Notes: a model not told the origin generated them from the letters alone. Positions 52,079 through 61,815 are shown, numbered from the stretch's first letter. The stretch is DNA of 64,000 nt from Chitinophaga pinensis (GCF_007896845.1 NZ_VOHS01000006.1:124001-188000); one strand, 5' to 3'. Program-made: numbers and translations.

Positions 52079-53020
52079 ATGAAATTGCTGATTGCCTTCC
52101 TCAGGCTGGTCCGATATCCGAATCTTATTTATATAGCGCTGACCCAATTCCTGTTACAGTATTGTGTGGTAGCACCGGTACTGACCTATAACGGAGAAAC
52201 GCCTTCGCTGTCCTGGCTTTCCTTCTGCCTGTTATCCCTGTCAACGGTATTGATAGCAGCTGCGGGAAACATTATTAATGACTACTTTGACATCAATATA
52301 GATATCATCAACAAGCCGGAAAAGATGGTTCTTGATAAGATCATTAACCGTCGCTGGGCGATGGCCTGGCACACCATATTTAATATGGCCGGCGTTTCTA
52401 TCGGCTTTATTGTGGCCTGGCGTATCGGAGTGATCTACCTCGGGTTTACGCAGGTGATCTGCTCCCTGATACTATGGTTTTACTCTACTTCCTTCAAACG
52501 TCAGGTGCTGATAGGAAATGTACTGATCTCTTTGCTGACAGCACTGGCAGTGGTGGTAGTCGGTTTTTATGAGAAGCAGATTTATGAAAGCTTCGAAGCC
52601 ATTATGTCGCCCATTGGCAGAAAGCTGATACAGGTGATTGGTGTATATGCCCTGTTCGCTTTCATTATCTCCCTGATCCGGGAAATAGTAAAAGACCTTG
52701 AGGATATGCTGGGGGATAGCAAAGACGGTTGCCGTACTATTCCGATTGTCTGGGGGGTAAATCCGGCCAAACAGATCTGTTATGCCCTGATGCTGGCATT
52801 GCTGATACTGATCCTGCTGGTCCAGATCCGTATTGCTTTTATCGGCTGGTGGCCTGCTATTATCTATCTGGCATTACTGGTACAGGCGCCTGTTTTCTAT
52901 ATTTATGTCTTACTGAAAAAGGCACATCTGCCTGAACATTATCATAAAGTAAGTTCTCTTGTGAAATGGCTGATGCTGTCTGGTATTCTTTCCATGATCT
53001 TCTTTAAAATATTGCTCTGA
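52079..53020 (+). CDS. UbiA-family prenyltransferase
   Basis: A 313-residue integral membrane enzyme that attaches a prenyl chain to an acceptor. The first Asp-rich motif is NDYFDINID (67-75), the second is KDLEDMLGDSKDG (about 203-215), and eight or nine hydrophobic helices are visible. The sequence style is closer to geranylgeranylglycerol-phosphate-type or generic UbiA enzymes of Bacteroidota than to MenA. Its stop codon overlaps the ATG of the Maf gene (TGATG), so they are translationally coupled. Acceptor and chain length unknown. Confidence 0.85.
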   Translation: MKLLIAFLRLVRYPNLIYIALTQFLLQYCVVAPVLTYNGETPSLSWLSFCLLSLSTVLIAAAGNIINDYFDINIDIINKPEKMVLDKIINRRWAMAWHTIFNMAGVSIGFIVAWRIGVIYLGFTQVICSLILWFYSTSFKRQVLIGNVLISLLTALAVVVVGFYEKQIYESFEAIMSPIGRKLIQVIGVYALFAFIISLIREIVKDLEDMLGDSKDGCRTIPIVWGVNPAKQICYALMLALLILILLVQIRIAFIGWWPAIIYLALLVQAPVFYIYVLLKKAHLPEHYHKVSSLVKWLMLSGILSMIFFKILL

Positions 53021-53598
53021 TGTATACCGGAAAACGTGTGATCCTTGCGTCCCAGTCTCCCCGTAGAAAACAATTGCTGGAACAGGCGGGTATTCCTTTT
53101 GAAGTGAAAGTGGTGGATACCGCAGAGACTTTTCCCGCTGATATGGCGATTCCTGAAGTACCGGTGCATATTGCCCGGCAGAAATCTGCTGCAGTAGCTG
53201 CACTTTGTGCTGATGATGACATCGTTATCACTGCTGATACAGTGGTTGTACTGGATGATACGATCATTGGTAAACCCAAAGACAGGGAAGATGCCATCCG
53301 CATCCTGTCTGCTCTGAGCGGACGTATACATCGCGTGATCACAGGTGTGGTGATCAAACAGCAGGGCGAAGAATCCGCTTTCTCCAAAGAGACGGAAGTA
53401 CATTTCAAACCCCTGACCACCGAGCAGATCACCTATTATGTAGATGCTTATAAGCCTTACGACAAAGCAGGCGCTTATGCGATTCAGGAATGGATCGGCG
53501 CAGTGGGCATTGATCGTATTGATGGCTGTTTTTATAATGTAATGGGATTGCCTGTAAGCAACGTCGTAGAGGCGCTCGAAGCAATAGGCAAAAAATAA
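53020..53598 (+). CDS. maf: Maf-family nucleoside triphosphate pyrophosphatase
   Basis: Hydrolyses non-canonical or modified NTPs to monophosphates, a house-cleaning function; some members affect septum formation. Conserved motifs: ILASQSPRRKQLLEQAGI (8-25), the ITADTVV segment with its catalytic acidic residue, and GKPKDREDA (about 86-94). The length of 192 residues is standard. It shares one base with the UbiA-family stop codon. Confidence 0.93.
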   Translation: MYTGKRVILASQSPRRKQLLEQAGIPFEVKVVDTAETFPADMAIPEVPVHIARQKSAAVAALCADDDIVITADTVVVLDDTIIGKPKDREDAIRILSALSGRIHRVITGVVIKQQGEESAFSKETEVHFKPLTTEQITYYVDAYKPYDKAGAYAIQEWIGAVGIDRIDGCFYNVMGLPVSNVVEALEAIGKK

Positions 53599-53625
53599 TT
53601 ATCGGGTAAGGTGGCGCCAGCCATC

Positions 53626-53988
53626 TTACTTTTTCTTCTTTTCAGCGTTTTGTTTAACCCGGTATTTTACGATCCGCGTGATCAGGTCCAGCGGCATTGG
53701 CTGGTCTAATGGAAACTGTACAGAACCCTTTCCCTGTTTATATACTGATAACTCTTTCTCAAATTCTTCTATACCAGTTGGGGTAGGATAGAAGCCGATG
53801 TGGCTTTTGAATGCGGCAAAATGCACCAGATTGCCGTTTAATACAAATGTTGGTATGGCATATTTGATGTCTTCTGTCGCTTCAGGCGCTGCTTTATGAA
53901 TAGTAGCACGTACCTGCTGAAGGAGCGCCTGTACATTTTCGGGGAAATCGGCTATGTAAGTATTGATATCCGGGGCGGTGTTTTTCAT
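53626..53988 (-). CDS. DUF1801 (YdhG-like) protein
   Basis: A 120-residue cytoplasmic protein with the DUF1801 fold. DINTYIADFPENVQALLQQVRATIHKAAPEATE is the N-terminal helix region, followed by IKYAIPTFVLNGNLVHFAAFKSHIGFYP, the conserved core. YdhG of Bacillus was proposed as an iron chaperone (frataxin-like); most members are uncharacterised. I use the ATG at 53988 because residues before MKNTAPDINTY in the longer frame look non-coding. The tail is lysine-rich. Confidence 0.82.
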   Translation of the reverse strand: MKNTAPDINTYIADFPENVQALLQQVRATIHKAAPEATEDIKYAIPTFVLNGNLVHFAAFKSHIGFYPTPTGIEEFEKELSVYKQGKGSVQFPLDQPMPLDLITRIVKYRVKQNAEKKKK

Positions 53989-54083
53989 GATGGCGGTATT
54001 TATTACAAATATATGCGATTGAAACGCTAAGATTTGAACGGGAACAGTCTTTATATAGGTATACCCAAATACCATTTAACACC

Positions 54084-55190
54084 ATGAACATTGTTTTTAA
54101 GAGAAGTTTGCTGGCCCTTAGCCTATTTATACCTGTAGTTATTCATGCCCAGACAAAGGATTTTCGCCTGATCGGCAAGTTTAAGAATGCAAGACCGCAT
54201 ACAAAAGTGTATCTGGTTATTTTAACTGGAGGTGAAAAATGGACATTAGATTCAACAACAGTTAATAATGGAGGCTTTGTATTTAAGGGCAAAATAGATG
54301 ACTATAAAAGGGCTTTTGTTGGTTTTTCGCCAGCCTTTGATGGAAGTTCTCTGGAAAGAAGAACAATCTTTCTCGAGCCCGGAGATACTTTTATCAATAG
54401 TGATGGACCTCTATCTGCTGCTACTTTTCCGGGATCGAAGCTAAATAACGATTTTACTATTGTGGAAGCGGAAAGACAGAAGTATAGTGATGCGGACGAC
54501 AGTCTTCACAAAATTAAATATACAGACGGCGCCACCCAGCATGCTGACAGGGAACGACTGGAAAGAAAGTATGACCAATTCAGGAAAGAGTATATCCGTA
54601 AAAATCCGGATTCTTATTTTAGCCAGTTTTATGTGCGGGAGCTGCTTGAAAATAAGCAAATAAGTCCTCTGCAGGCTGATTCACTATATAAAAGTTATAG
54701 TAGTAAATATAAAGCCGGAGAAAGAAGCCGTGCAGTCGGGACCTATATCGATAATTTATTGTCAATGGAGAGTGGACGACCTGCACCTGCTTTTACCTGT
54801 CGGGATCTGAATGGGAAGCCGGTGTCATTGTCCGATTACCGGGGTAAATATTTATTGCTGGAGTTTTGGGCATCGTGGTGTGGTCCTTGCAGAGCAGAGA
54901 GCCCTAACCTGAAAGCGGCGTATGATAAATATAAGAATGCCAATTTTACAATATTGAGTATATCGGTGGATAAAGAAGCTGACAAAGCGAAATGGTTAAA
55001 AGCAATTGAACAGGACGGAACAGGCGCATGGACACATGTGGCACAATTTCAATCCGGTGGAGCTAAAATCTCAGAGTTATATGCAATACCACATCTGCCG
55101 TTTAATGTGCTGATCGATCCATCCGGTAAAATCATTGCCAAAGAGTTGCTTGGAGCGGGGCTGTTTAATACCCTGCAAAAGTTATTATAG
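54084..55190 (+). CDS. TlpA-like thiol:disulfide oxidoreductase with N-terminal DUF4369-like domain
   Basis: A 368-residue exported redox protein. Residues 1-22 form a signal peptide (ending HAQ). A beta-rich domain at about 25-125 resembles DUF4369, followed by a helical linker. The AhpC/TlpA thioredoxin domain (about 232-366) has the CXXC motif WASWCGPC (C266/C269) and the cis-Pro region [14 protein letters not shown]. This layout is very common in Bacteroidota. It probably reduces or isomerises disulfides in the periplasm; the target is unknown. Monocistronic, followed by its own terminator. Confidence 0.9.
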   Translation: MNIVFKRSLLALSLFIPVVIHAQTKDFRLIGKFKNARPHTKVYLVILTGGEKWTLDSTTVNNGGFVFKGKIDDYKRAFVGFSPAFDGSSLERRTIFLEPGDTFINSDGPLSAATFPGSKLNNDFTIVEAERQKYSDADDSLHKIKYTDGATQHADRERLERKYDQFRKEYIRKNPDSYFSQFYVRELLENKQISPLQADSLYKSYSSKYKAGERSRAVGTYIDNLLSMESGRPAPAFTCRDLNGKPVSLSDYRGKYLLLEFWASWCGPCRAESPNLKAAYDKYKNANFTILSISVDKEADKAKWLKAIEQDGTGAWTHVAQFQSGGAKISELYAIPHLPFNVLIDPSGKIIAKELLGAGLFNTLQKLL

Positions 55191-55247
55191 TCCTATGTCC
55201 TATTCAATGATCCATTTATCCCGATGCTAACCCGCTTCATACATGAG

Positions 55248-55279
55248 CACCTGGTCCCTTAAGGATCAGGTGTTTTTTT
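55248..55279 (+). terminator. Terminator after TlpA-like gene
   Basis: CACCTGGTCC (55248-55257) and GGATCAGGTG (55263-55272) pair with one wobble, followed by seven T. Confidence 0.88.
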
Positions 55280-55281
55280 AT

Positions 55282-55314
55282 ATAAAAAGGCGCCTCGCCA
55301 ATGGCGGACGCCTT
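55282..55314 (-). terminator. Terminator of the metB-hom unit
   Basis: On the minus strand AAGGCG and CGCCTT close an imperfect stem around GGCG/CGCC (55287-55314), followed by five T (from the A run at 55284-55288). It faces the previous terminator, as expected between convergent genes. Confidence 0.75.
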
Positions 55315-55343
55315 CTGCTAATATATGGCTGATTAACTGATGA

Positions 55344-56540
55344 CTAACGTGCATGGTCTTCACCCAGAACCAACAGATTCACATCTTTATTTTTTAACCA
55401 GTCTGCTTCTTTTAATTTCTGCAGATTGATCACACCTACCACATAGCTGTAAGTAGCTGATTCATATTTTTCAGAGATGTTGTAGAAGTCTGTCAGATGT
55501 ACCTGAGAAGCATTGCTGTAACGGAGGTAGATCTTCAGCTGTACATCATTGGTGAAGGCCGGCTGATTGGACTGTTTGATCTTTTTGTATTCGTAGCGAT
55601 AGTTGTACAACAGTGCGGAGATATCGGAGAGTACAGCACTACCGGTTGCGGTACCACCTGCGCCTTTCCCTACGAAGAACTGTTTGTCGGTGAATGCACT
55701 TTCCAGCAGTACGCCGTTGTATTCATTGTATACATCGTACAGCAGGTTGTGTTCACGGATCAGGTGTGGTAATACATATGCGTTCACATGACCATTTTGT
55801 CTGCGGCAGTTACCGATCAGTTTAATAGTACAGTTACGTTGTCTGGCAAATTGTATATCGAAATCGTTCAGGTGATGGATACCGAAGTTGAACACTTCTT
55901 CCGGTTTTACGAAAGTACCGAAGGCATGTAACAACAGGATCACGATCTTGAATTTCGGATCATAACCTTCGATATCCAGCGTAGGATCGGTTTCTGCGAA
56001 GCCTAATTCCTGTGCTTGTTTCAAGGCAGTTTCAAAGCTCAGGTTCTCTTCGAATATCTTGGTGAGAATGTAGTTGGTAGAACCGTTACAGATACCTTCT
56101 ACTGCATTCAGCAGGTCGTTATCATAGTATTCTTCCAGGTTACGGATGATAGGAATACTTGCGCAGCTGGATGCTTCATACAGGAAAGGTACTTTGTTTT
56201 CTACCTGCAGCTGATACAGTGCAGGCAGGTTTTCTGCGATCATGCGTTTGCTGGCGCTAACGACTGCTTTACCATTACGCAGTGCAGTGCTTACTATTTC
56301 GAATGCTGCATCTGTTTCATTGATCAGTTCTACTACGACATCAATGGTTGGATCATTGAGAATTTCATTTTTGTCTGTAGTAAAATAACTTGCGTCGATA
56401 GGACGAGGCTTGTTAGGATCTTTAATACATATCTTTTTGATACGGGCATTGATACCTTTCGTTCTGTTTAGTACCTCGTATAACCCTTGTCCCACACAAC
56501 CAAATCCGAAAATGCCTAAATTGATGATTTTGTTTTCCAT
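55344..56540 (-). CDS. hom: Homoserine dehydrogenase
   Basis: Reduces aspartate semialdehyde to homoserine, precursor of Met, Thr and Ile. The NAD(P) fold starts LGIFGFGCVGQGLYEVL (8-24). The catalytic core includes GICNGSTNYILTKIFE and FAETDPTLDIEGYDPKFKIVILLLHAFG, with the substrate Asp/Lys region of the family, and the GKGAGGTATGSAVLSDI loop. At 398 residues it lacks an aspartokinase fusion and has only a short C-terminal extension rather than a full ACT domain. It lies 150 bases downstream of metB, so it should be under the same SAM riboswitch, which directs its homoserine towards methionine. Confidence 0.94.
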   Translation of the reverse strand: MENKIINLGIFGFGCVGQGLYEVLNRTKGINARIKKICIKDPNKPRPIDASYFTTDKNEILNDPTIDVVVELINETDAAFEIVSTALRNGKAVVSASKRMIAENLPALYQLQVENKVPFLYEASSCASIPIIRNLEEYYDNDLLNAVEGICNGSTNYILTKIFEENLSFETALKQAQELGFAETDPTLDIEGYDPKFKIVILLLHAFGTFVKPEEVFNFGIHHLNDFDIQFARQRNCTIKLIGNCRRQNGHVNAYVLPHLIREHNLLYDVYNEYNGVLLESAFTDKQFFVGKGAGGTATGSAVLSDISALLYNYRYEYKKIKQSNQPAFTNDVQLKIYLRYSNASQVHLTDFYNISEKYESATYSYVVGVINLQKLKEADWLKNKDVNLLVLGEDHAR

Positions 56541-56690
56541 GTTCTATACTTAGTGCTTACTTCCATTTTAATGCAGCTGGTTGATAAAAATGTGCTGCCT
56601 TATGTTGAAAAAAAGTTGTTGTAAATAATTGTCCCTTGTGTGCTGTTGCTGCTCCTTTTAAAAGTAATGATTGCTTTTTGGAGGAACTTT

Positions 56691-57869
56691 TTATTGCAGC
56701 ACTGTCATTTGTTTTCCGGCAGGCAGATTCAGTTTGTCGAGTGCCTGTTTAAGATCATTGATCAGATCTTCTGCGTCTTCGATACCGACTGACAGACGGA
56801 TACAGGAATCTGGTAAACCTGTTCTCCTGCGGAATTCTTCCGGTATGTTCCGATGCGTCATGGTAGCCGGATGATCCAGCATACTTTTTACACCACCGAA
56901 GCTTTCTGCGAGTTTGAAAAGTTTGGTTGCATTCACTACACGGATCGCATTTTTGATATTGTCATTTTTCAGGGAGAAGCTGACTAATGCGCCATATTGT
57001 TTTTGCTGTTTGCGTGCAATATGATGATTCTTATGAGTGCTGAGTCCCGGATAGAACACTTTATCCACAGCGGGATGTGCAGACAACCATGTAGCGATGG
57101 CCATTGCATTGCTGCATTGTTTATCCAGCCGGAGACTCAGTGTTTCGATGCCTCTGATGGTGAGCCATGCTTCGAAAGGACTGAGGATACTACCTGAAAT
57201 ATTCTGGTTAAAGCGCAGCTGATCGGCCAGTAGTTTGGAGTTGACCACTACGAGTCCGGCGATGACGTCAGTGTGTCCTGCAAGATATTTGGTGGCACTG
57301 TGAATAATGATATCTGCGCCCAGCGGCATTGGTTGCTGCAGCAGGGGAGTACAGAGTGTGTTATCCACTACCAGCAGTATGTTATGCTGTTTGGCAATTT
57401 TGCTGATGGACTTGATATCGGAGATGCGTAATGTCGGATTGGTAGGCGACTCCAGCCAGATCATTTTAGTATTGGGGGTGATAGCCGCCAGTACTTTGTC
57501 TGTGTTGCTGGTATCGACAAAATTGGCTTTGATGCCGAAGCGTTCGAACATGTGCTGGAACATCTGGAAGATACCGCCATAGGTATCTTCTACCGCCATG
57601 ATTTCGTCACCGCTTTTCAGGAGTTTCATAACAGCATCAATGGCCGCCATACCGCTGGCGAAAGCAAAACCTGCATGTCCTTCTTCCAGACTGCAGATCA
57701 GATTTTCCAGCACTTTACGGGTGGGATTGTTGGCACGGGAGAACTCAAAACCCTTATTGATCCCGGGAGACTCCTGCACGAAGGTGGAGGTCTGGTAGAT
57801 GGGGACGGAGATGGCGCCAGTCAACTCATCCACCGGGATGCTATGCAATAATTGAGTAGCTATTTTCAA
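56691..57869 (-). CDS. metB: Cystathionine gamma-synthase / O-acylhomoserine-type Cys-Met PLP enzyme
   Basis: A PLP enzyme of the trans-sulfuration family, 392 residues. The PLP lysine is K194 in IIIHSATKYLAGHTDV; ANNPTRKVLENLI and AFASGMAAIDAVM are the usual N-terminal signatures. It probably condenses activated homoserine with cysteine (MetB) or sulfide; cystathionine beta- or gamma-lyases are close relatives. The start codon appears to be TTG at 57869: an in-frame stop lies two codons upstream and no ATG is available before the conserved core. The SAM-I riboswitch upstream strongly supports a methionine role. Confidence 0.9.
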   Translation of the reverse strand: MKIATQLLHSIPVDELTGAISVPIYQTSTFVQESPGINKGFEFSRANNPTRKVLENLICSLEEGHAGFAFASGMAAIDAVMKLLKSGDEIMAVEDTYGGIFQMFQHMFERFGIKANFVDTSNTDKVLAAITPNTKMIWLESPTNPTLRISDIKSISKIAKQHNILLVVDNTLCTPLLQQPMPLGADIIIHSATKYLAGHTDVIAGLVVVNSKLLADQLRFNQNISGSILSPFEAWLTIRGIETLSLRLDKQCSNAMAIATWLSAHPAVDKVFYPGLSTHKNHHIARKQQKQYGALVSFSLKNDNIKNAIRVVNATKLFKLAESFGGVKSMLDHPATMTHRNIPEEFRRRTGLPDSCIRLSVGIEDAEDLINDLKQALDKLNLPAGKQMTVLQ

Positions 57870-57958
57870 TCTTCAAAGTAATTATACTGTTATTAAACCC
57901 TGGTTGGCACACGCACAATCAGACATTCATTCGGTCATATAACTACCAGAACGGGCAT

Positions 57959-58143
57959 AAAAAAAGCCCTTCCGATGTTGGAAGAGCTTTCAAGTATTTT
58001 ATTACAGTGAATTTCAATCTCTGCCAACTTATCTTCCCTCGGTTATCGTATAACCGGGGCCGGAATTAGCACCTTTCCCTACATTTCTGCAGGTTGGTTG
58101 CTAAGGCATCGCAGGGCCAAGTCCCTCCGCCTTTCTGGATAAG
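57959..58143 (-). promoter_or_regulatory. SAM-I (S-box) riboswitch with terminator
   Basis: On the minus strand the aptamer runs from CTTATC (58143-58138) to GATAAG (58033-58028), which close P1. Diagnostic conserved pieces are AAAGGCGGAGGGACTTGGCC, then GATGCCTTAGCAACC, and AAAGGTGCTAATTCCGGC, in SAM-I order. The expression platform ends in AGCTCTTCC/GGAAGGGCT plus a run of T (57990-57959). In this class, SAM binding favours the terminator, so metB and hom are switched off when SAM is plentiful. Identification is by motif; no covariance search was run. Confidence 0.93.
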
Positions 58144-58163
58144 TCATGTGTAAGAACTGGGTG

Positions 58164-58196
58164 CAAAGTTAAGGGTACTTTGATCAAATTTCCAAA
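58164..58196 (-). promoter_or_regulatory. Promoter of the SAM-riboswitch transcript
   Basis: On the minus strand TTTG (58196-58193), a 21-base spacer, and a perfect TAACTTTG (58171-58164). The start site would be near 58157, about 14 bases before the aptamer. Confidence 0.82.
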
Positions 58197-58215
58197 TGGC
58201 TGTATTTTTAATTTT

Positions 58216-58244
58216 TTTGACCCACCTGTTTTTTTGCTAATTTG
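58216..58244 (+). promoter_or_regulatory. Candidate promoter of the DUF2851 gene
   Basis: TTTG (58216-58219), an 18-base spacer and TAATTTG (58238-58244), a -7 box one base short of consensus. Start site about 40 bases before the ATG. It is divergent from the riboswitch promoter, 20 bases away. Confidence 0.4.
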
Positions 58245-58288
58245 ATATATCTTATCGGACTTTTAATTATTCTGTTAACCAACCAATT

Positions 58289-59740
58289 ATGACCATTGTA
58301 CCTGTTGATCCGATCATGTCGGAAGAGCTCTTCCAGCATATCTGGCAATTCCGTTTATTTACACAATCGGGGCTGAGCACCCTTGAAGGAGATCCAGTTC
58401 AGATAGATCATCCCGGGCAACTGAACCGTCATGCAGGGCCTGATTTTACTGCTGCACGTATCCGTATTGGCAATACTTTATGGGTGGGAAATGTAGAACT
58501 GCATCTGAGAACGTCAGACTGGTTCCGGCACGGGCATCAGCACAACCTGCAATACCGGAATGTTGTGCTCCATATCGTTTTTGAGCACGACGTAGCAGGT
58601 GACAACACCCACGGCATTCCTATTCTTGAATTACGATACTGTATTCCAAAGTTATTGCTGCAGCGGTATGAATGGTTGCGGCAATCGCAGGCCTTTGTAC
58701 CCTGTGCAGGATCTGTTGCAGAGGTGCCCTCACTGGTATGGACCGGATGGAAAGACCGTTTGCTGATAGAACGGCTGGAACAGCGGGCAGACGTATTGAA
58801 GGTCTGGTTGTTGCAAACACAGTATGACTGGGAAGAAGTTTGTTACCGTGCTTTGGCCAGAGGAATAGGTATGCCGGTAAATGGGGAAACATTTCTGGCA
58901 TTGGCGAGGTCATTGCCTTACAAATTGCTGTTGCGTCATCAGCATGATCAGCTGCAATTGGAGGCATTATTATTCGGACAGGCCGGCATGCTGGAAGATA
59001 AACGTGGTGATGTCGCTGACGATGAATGGAAGTTAAACCGGGACGAAGCGGAGGTGTCAGGGGAGATGCGCAGGAGTATAGGTGGAGATGAGGTGGACTT
59101 GATCGCCGGAAGTGTTGCAGATCAAGGTGTTATAAAGGGTGTTGAGACGCGCGGAATATCAGATGAATATATGAGGCGTCTGCGACAGGAATATACTTAT
59201 CTGCGACGTAAATATAAGCTTATTCCAATGGATGGCCAACGCTGGAAGTGGCTACGGATGCGGCCTGCTTCTTTTCCCACCATGAAAATTGCGGCAATGG
59301 CGGCATTGCTGCACAGGCATGCGCACCTCTTTTCTGTCATGCTGGAGGCAAAAGATGCCGCTACCCTGATAAAATTGCTGGAAGTACCTCTTTCCGGATA
59401 TTGGCAGACACATTATCGGTTTGGAAAGCCGGTGGCACAGACAAGGATGCCCGGTAAGAGGGCTGTGCATAATATGTTGATCAATACAGTCTTACCATTA
59501 TTATATGTCTACGGAAGAGAGAAAAAGGATGGCGATTATCAGGAAAAGGCGGTAGCGATGCTAAGACAATTGCCACCGGAAGATAATCACCTGATCCGTG
59601 AATGGAAGGCGCTGCATGTGAGTGCCGGATCGGCAGGAGAGACACAGGCATTGTTGCAGTTGAAACAAACATATTGTGAGGAAAAAAGATGTCTGCACTG
59701 TGCGGTGGGAGCAAGGCTGGTCAGGAGTGGAATTGCCTGA
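58289..59740 (+). CDS. DUF2851 family protein
   Basis: A 483-residue protein of DUF2851, a family found mainly in Bacteroidota, with no assigned function. The conserved N-terminal part is LFQHIWQFRLFTQSGLSTLEG...HPGQLNRHAGPDFTAARIRIG...WVGNVELHLRTSDWF.RHGH, with acidic and His residues (GPDF, E and H in NVELH) that resemble a PD-(D/E)XK-like nuclease core. A Cys cluster at the C-terminus (CEEKRCLHCAVGARLV) may bind metal. Residues about 245-295 are low in conservation and polar. The start could be the ATG at 58316 (MSEELFQH). No operon partner. Confidence 0.85.
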   Translation: MTIVPVDPIMSEELFQHIWQFRLFTQSGLSTLEGDPVQIDHPGQLNRHAGPDFTAARIRIGNTLWVGNVELHLRTSDWFRHGHQHNLQYRNVVLHIVFEHDVAGDNTHGIPILELRYCIPKLLLQRYEWLRQSQAFVPCAGSVAEVPSLVWTGWKDRLLIERLEQRADVLKVWLLQTQYDWEEVCYRALARGIGMPVNGETFLALARSLPYKLLLRHQHDQLQLEALLFGQAGMLEDKRGDVADDEWKLNRDEAEVSGEMRRSIGGDEVDLIAGSVADQGVIKGVETRGISDEYMRRLRQEYTYLRRKYKLIPMDGQRWKWLRMRPASFPTMKIAAMAALLHRHAHLFSVMLEAKDAATLIKLLEVPLSGYWQTHYRFGKPVAQTRMPGKRAVHNMLINTVLPLLYVYGREKKDGDYQEKAVAMLRQLPPEDNHLIREWKALHVSAGSAGETQALLQLKQTYCEEKRCLHCAVGARLVRSGIA

Positions 59741-59838
59741 TAAACAAATCTTGTAACCATTTTTCATCCGGGGCGTTATATATACATGGGCGTGGGTTTT
59801 CGCAGAAAAACAAATTTACACATGACAGAAAAAACGTG

Positions 59839-59846
59839 TAGGTTTG
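59839..59846 (+). promoter_or_regulatory. -7 box upstream of the secreted barrel-like gene
   Basis: TAGGTTTG is a perfect -7 match; TTTA lies 20 bases upstream as a weak -33. The transcript would have about an 80-base leader before the GTG start at 59935. Confidence 0.45.
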
Positions 59847-59934
59847 TAACAGCAGGCATACCAATATGATGCCCCTTACGTTTATATAGTATAGCCCGGC
59901 GGCTATACTCCGTTAACTAAACAAATCTATACAG

Positions 59935-60783
59935 GTGAAAAGACTATACTTATCCTTGCTTTTACTGGCCATGGCGGGTGGTGTGTATGCCCAGACTTCA
60001 ACCACTGATGCACCTTCCAAAAAGGAACAGCGGGAGGAACGGAAGCTGAAGCGTATTTCATTGTTTAAACAGCTGGAAGAAGGTGAGAACCTGTATCAAA
60101 GAGAATTTTCCATGGGTGGCCGTATCAATACGGACGGCTGGGCCGGTTTTTTTGAACTGGGTTGGAGAAAGAGCAGAATTAAAGTAACCTATTTCCAGTT
60201 CGAGTTTGCTGAGAAGAAAAATCCGAAGGAAGATAAAAAACCGGGTGCTTTAAAAGATATCGATCAATTTGGCTTTATATACTCCGAGAAGCCTTATATA
60301 TATGGTAAGCAAAACAATTTCTATCAGGCTAAACTGGGTGTTGGTCAGCAGCGACTGATCGGTGGTAAAGGCAATAAAAACGGGGTATTGGTAAATGCCA
60401 TTTATTACGGTGGTCTTTCCGTTGGTCTGAAGAAACCTTATTACCTGAATGTAGTAGACCCGAACACTTCAAGAGGCGTACAGGTAAAATATGGTCAGGA
60501 TCCATTATATGATCAGGCATTTCTGGACAGATCGTCAATTATTGGCGGTGCTGGTTTTGGAAAGGGCTGGAGTGAGGTAAGTATCGTACCGGGTATACAT
60601 GCCAAAACAGGTTTGCGCTTTGATTGGGCTCGTTTTAACGAGGTTGTCAGTGCACTGGAAGTCGGTGTAAATGCTGAGTATTATACTAAGGATGTGGACA
60701 TTATGATCGATCAGGACCCTAAGAAGTTTTTCTTTAATGCATACATCGCGTTACAGTTTGGAAAGCGTTGGGACAAGAAATAG
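59935..60783 (+). CDS. Secreted, probably outer-membrane beta-barrel protein, unknown
   Basis: A 282-residue exported protein starting with GTG; residues 1-19 are a signal peptide ending VYAQ. After a charged helix (SKKEQREERKLKRISLFKQLEEGE), the rest alternates aromatic and polar residues in beta-strand fashion with glycine turns: FSMGGRINTDGWAGFFELGWRK..., KVTYFQFEFAEKK, GLSVGLKKPYYLNVV. It ends in AYIALQFGKRWDKK. This looks like a small beta-barrel. No family recognised. It precedes lipA by 41 bases on the same strand, possibly by chance. Confidence 0.65.
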   Translation: MKRLYLSLLLLAMAGGVYAQTSTTDAPSKKEQREERKLKRISLFKQLEEGENLYQREFSMGGRINTDGWAGFFELGWRKSRIKVTYFQFEFAEKKNPKEDKKPGALKDIDQFGFIYSEKPYIYGKQNNFYQAKLGVGQQRLIGGKGNKNGVLVNAIYYGGLSVGLKKPYYLNVVDPNTSRGVQVKYGQDPLYDQAFLDRSSIIGGAGFGKGWSEVSIVPGIHAKTGLRFDWARFNEVVSALEVGVNAEYYTKDVDIMIDQDPKKFFFNAYIALQFGKRWDKK

Positions 60784-60824
60784 TTGAGAAGTATTAAATT
60801 TGTGTTCTAAAGAAAGGATCAGAG

Positions 60825-61739
60825 ATGGAAGAAACACCGATCACGACCGCAACGCCATGTAGTACAGCACCTGCTGCACCAAGGACGAAAAAGCCTGACT
60901 GGCTGAGAGTTAAGTTGCCAATAGGGGAAAGTTACAAACAGGTTCGTAACCTGGTTGATACGCATAAATTACACACAATCTGTGAGAGCGGTAACTGCCC
61001 GAATATGGGAGAATGCTGGGGAGCCGGCACCGCTACTTTTATGATACTGGGAAATATCTGTACCCGTAGCTGTGGGTTCTGTGCGGTAGCTACCGGCAGA
61101 CCGGAAGCTGTGGACTGGGATGAGCCTCAGCGTGTGGCGGAAGCCATTTACCTGATGAAGGTGAAACACGCGGTGATCACCTCGGTAGACAGAGATGAAC
61201 TGAAAGATGGTGGTTCTATCATCTGGGCAAATACCATTAAAGCTGTCAGATCACTGAATGCTGACACTACTATGGAGACATTGATCCCTGACTTCAGAGG
61301 TCAGTGGGAAAACCTGCAGCGCATCATTGATGTAGCGCCTGAAGTGGTATCCCACAACCTGGAAACAGTGGAGCGTCTGACAAAACAAGTACGTATCCAG
61401 GCAAAATATCATCGCAGCCTGGAAGTAATCCGCCGCCTGAAAGATGGAGGCATGCGTACCAAGAGTGGTATCATGCTGGGTCTCGGCGAAACGAAAGAAG
61501 AAGTGGTACAGGCCATGCAAGACCTGTACGATAATGGATGTGACGTGGTGACACTCGGACAATACCTTCAACCTACCCCAAAACATTTACCGGTTGTCCG
61601 TTTTGTACATCCCGATGAGTTCGCAGAATTGCGTGAAATAGGATATAACATGGGTCTTGACTATGTAGAATCAGGACCACTGGTAAGATCCTCCTACCAT
61701 GCAGAAAAACATATTCACAGTGGACGTGCCGCGAAGTAA
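60825..61739 (+). CDS. lipA: Lipoyl synthase
   Basis: A radical SAM enzyme that inserts two sulfurs into octanoyl groups on lipoyl domains, needed by 2-oxo acid dehydrogenases and the glycine cleavage H-protein. The auxiliary cluster ligands are C53, C58 and C64 (CX4CX5C), and the radical SAM ligands are C79, C83 and C86 (CX3CX2C). The C-terminal RSSYHA holds the conserved R-S-S motif. The length of 304 residues is normal. Glycine decarboxylase (gcvP, same window) depends on this product. Confidence 0.96.
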   Translation: MEETPITTATPCSTAPAAPRTKKPDWLRVKLPIGESYKQVRNLVDTHKLHTICESGNCPNMGECWGAGTATFMILGNICTRSCGFCAVATGRPEAVDWDEPQRVAEAIYLMKVKHAVITSVDRDELKDGGSIIWANTIKAVRSLNADTTMETLIPDFRGQWENLQRIIDVAPEVVSHNLETVERLTKQVRIQAKYHRSLEVIRRLKDGGMRTKSGIMLGLGETKEEVVQAMQDLYDNGCDVVTLGQYLQPTPKHLPVVRFVHPDEFAELREIGYNMGLDYVESGPLVRSSYHAEKHIHSGRAAK

Positions 61740-61795
61740 GTTAAACAATAGTTTAAATTTACATCAGTGGTAACATGTTTCTGATTGCGAGTCAT

Positions 61796-61803
61796 TATCT
61801 TTG
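61796..61803 (+). promoter_or_regulatory. -7 box of the efflux operon, with a long leader
   Basis: TATCTTTG is a perfect -7 box (its -33 element is unclear). Transcription from about 61810 would give a leader of about 260 bases before the TolC-like ATG at 62069, unusually long for this window. Confidence 0.5.
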
Positions 61804-61815
61804 CCCTGCAATTGC

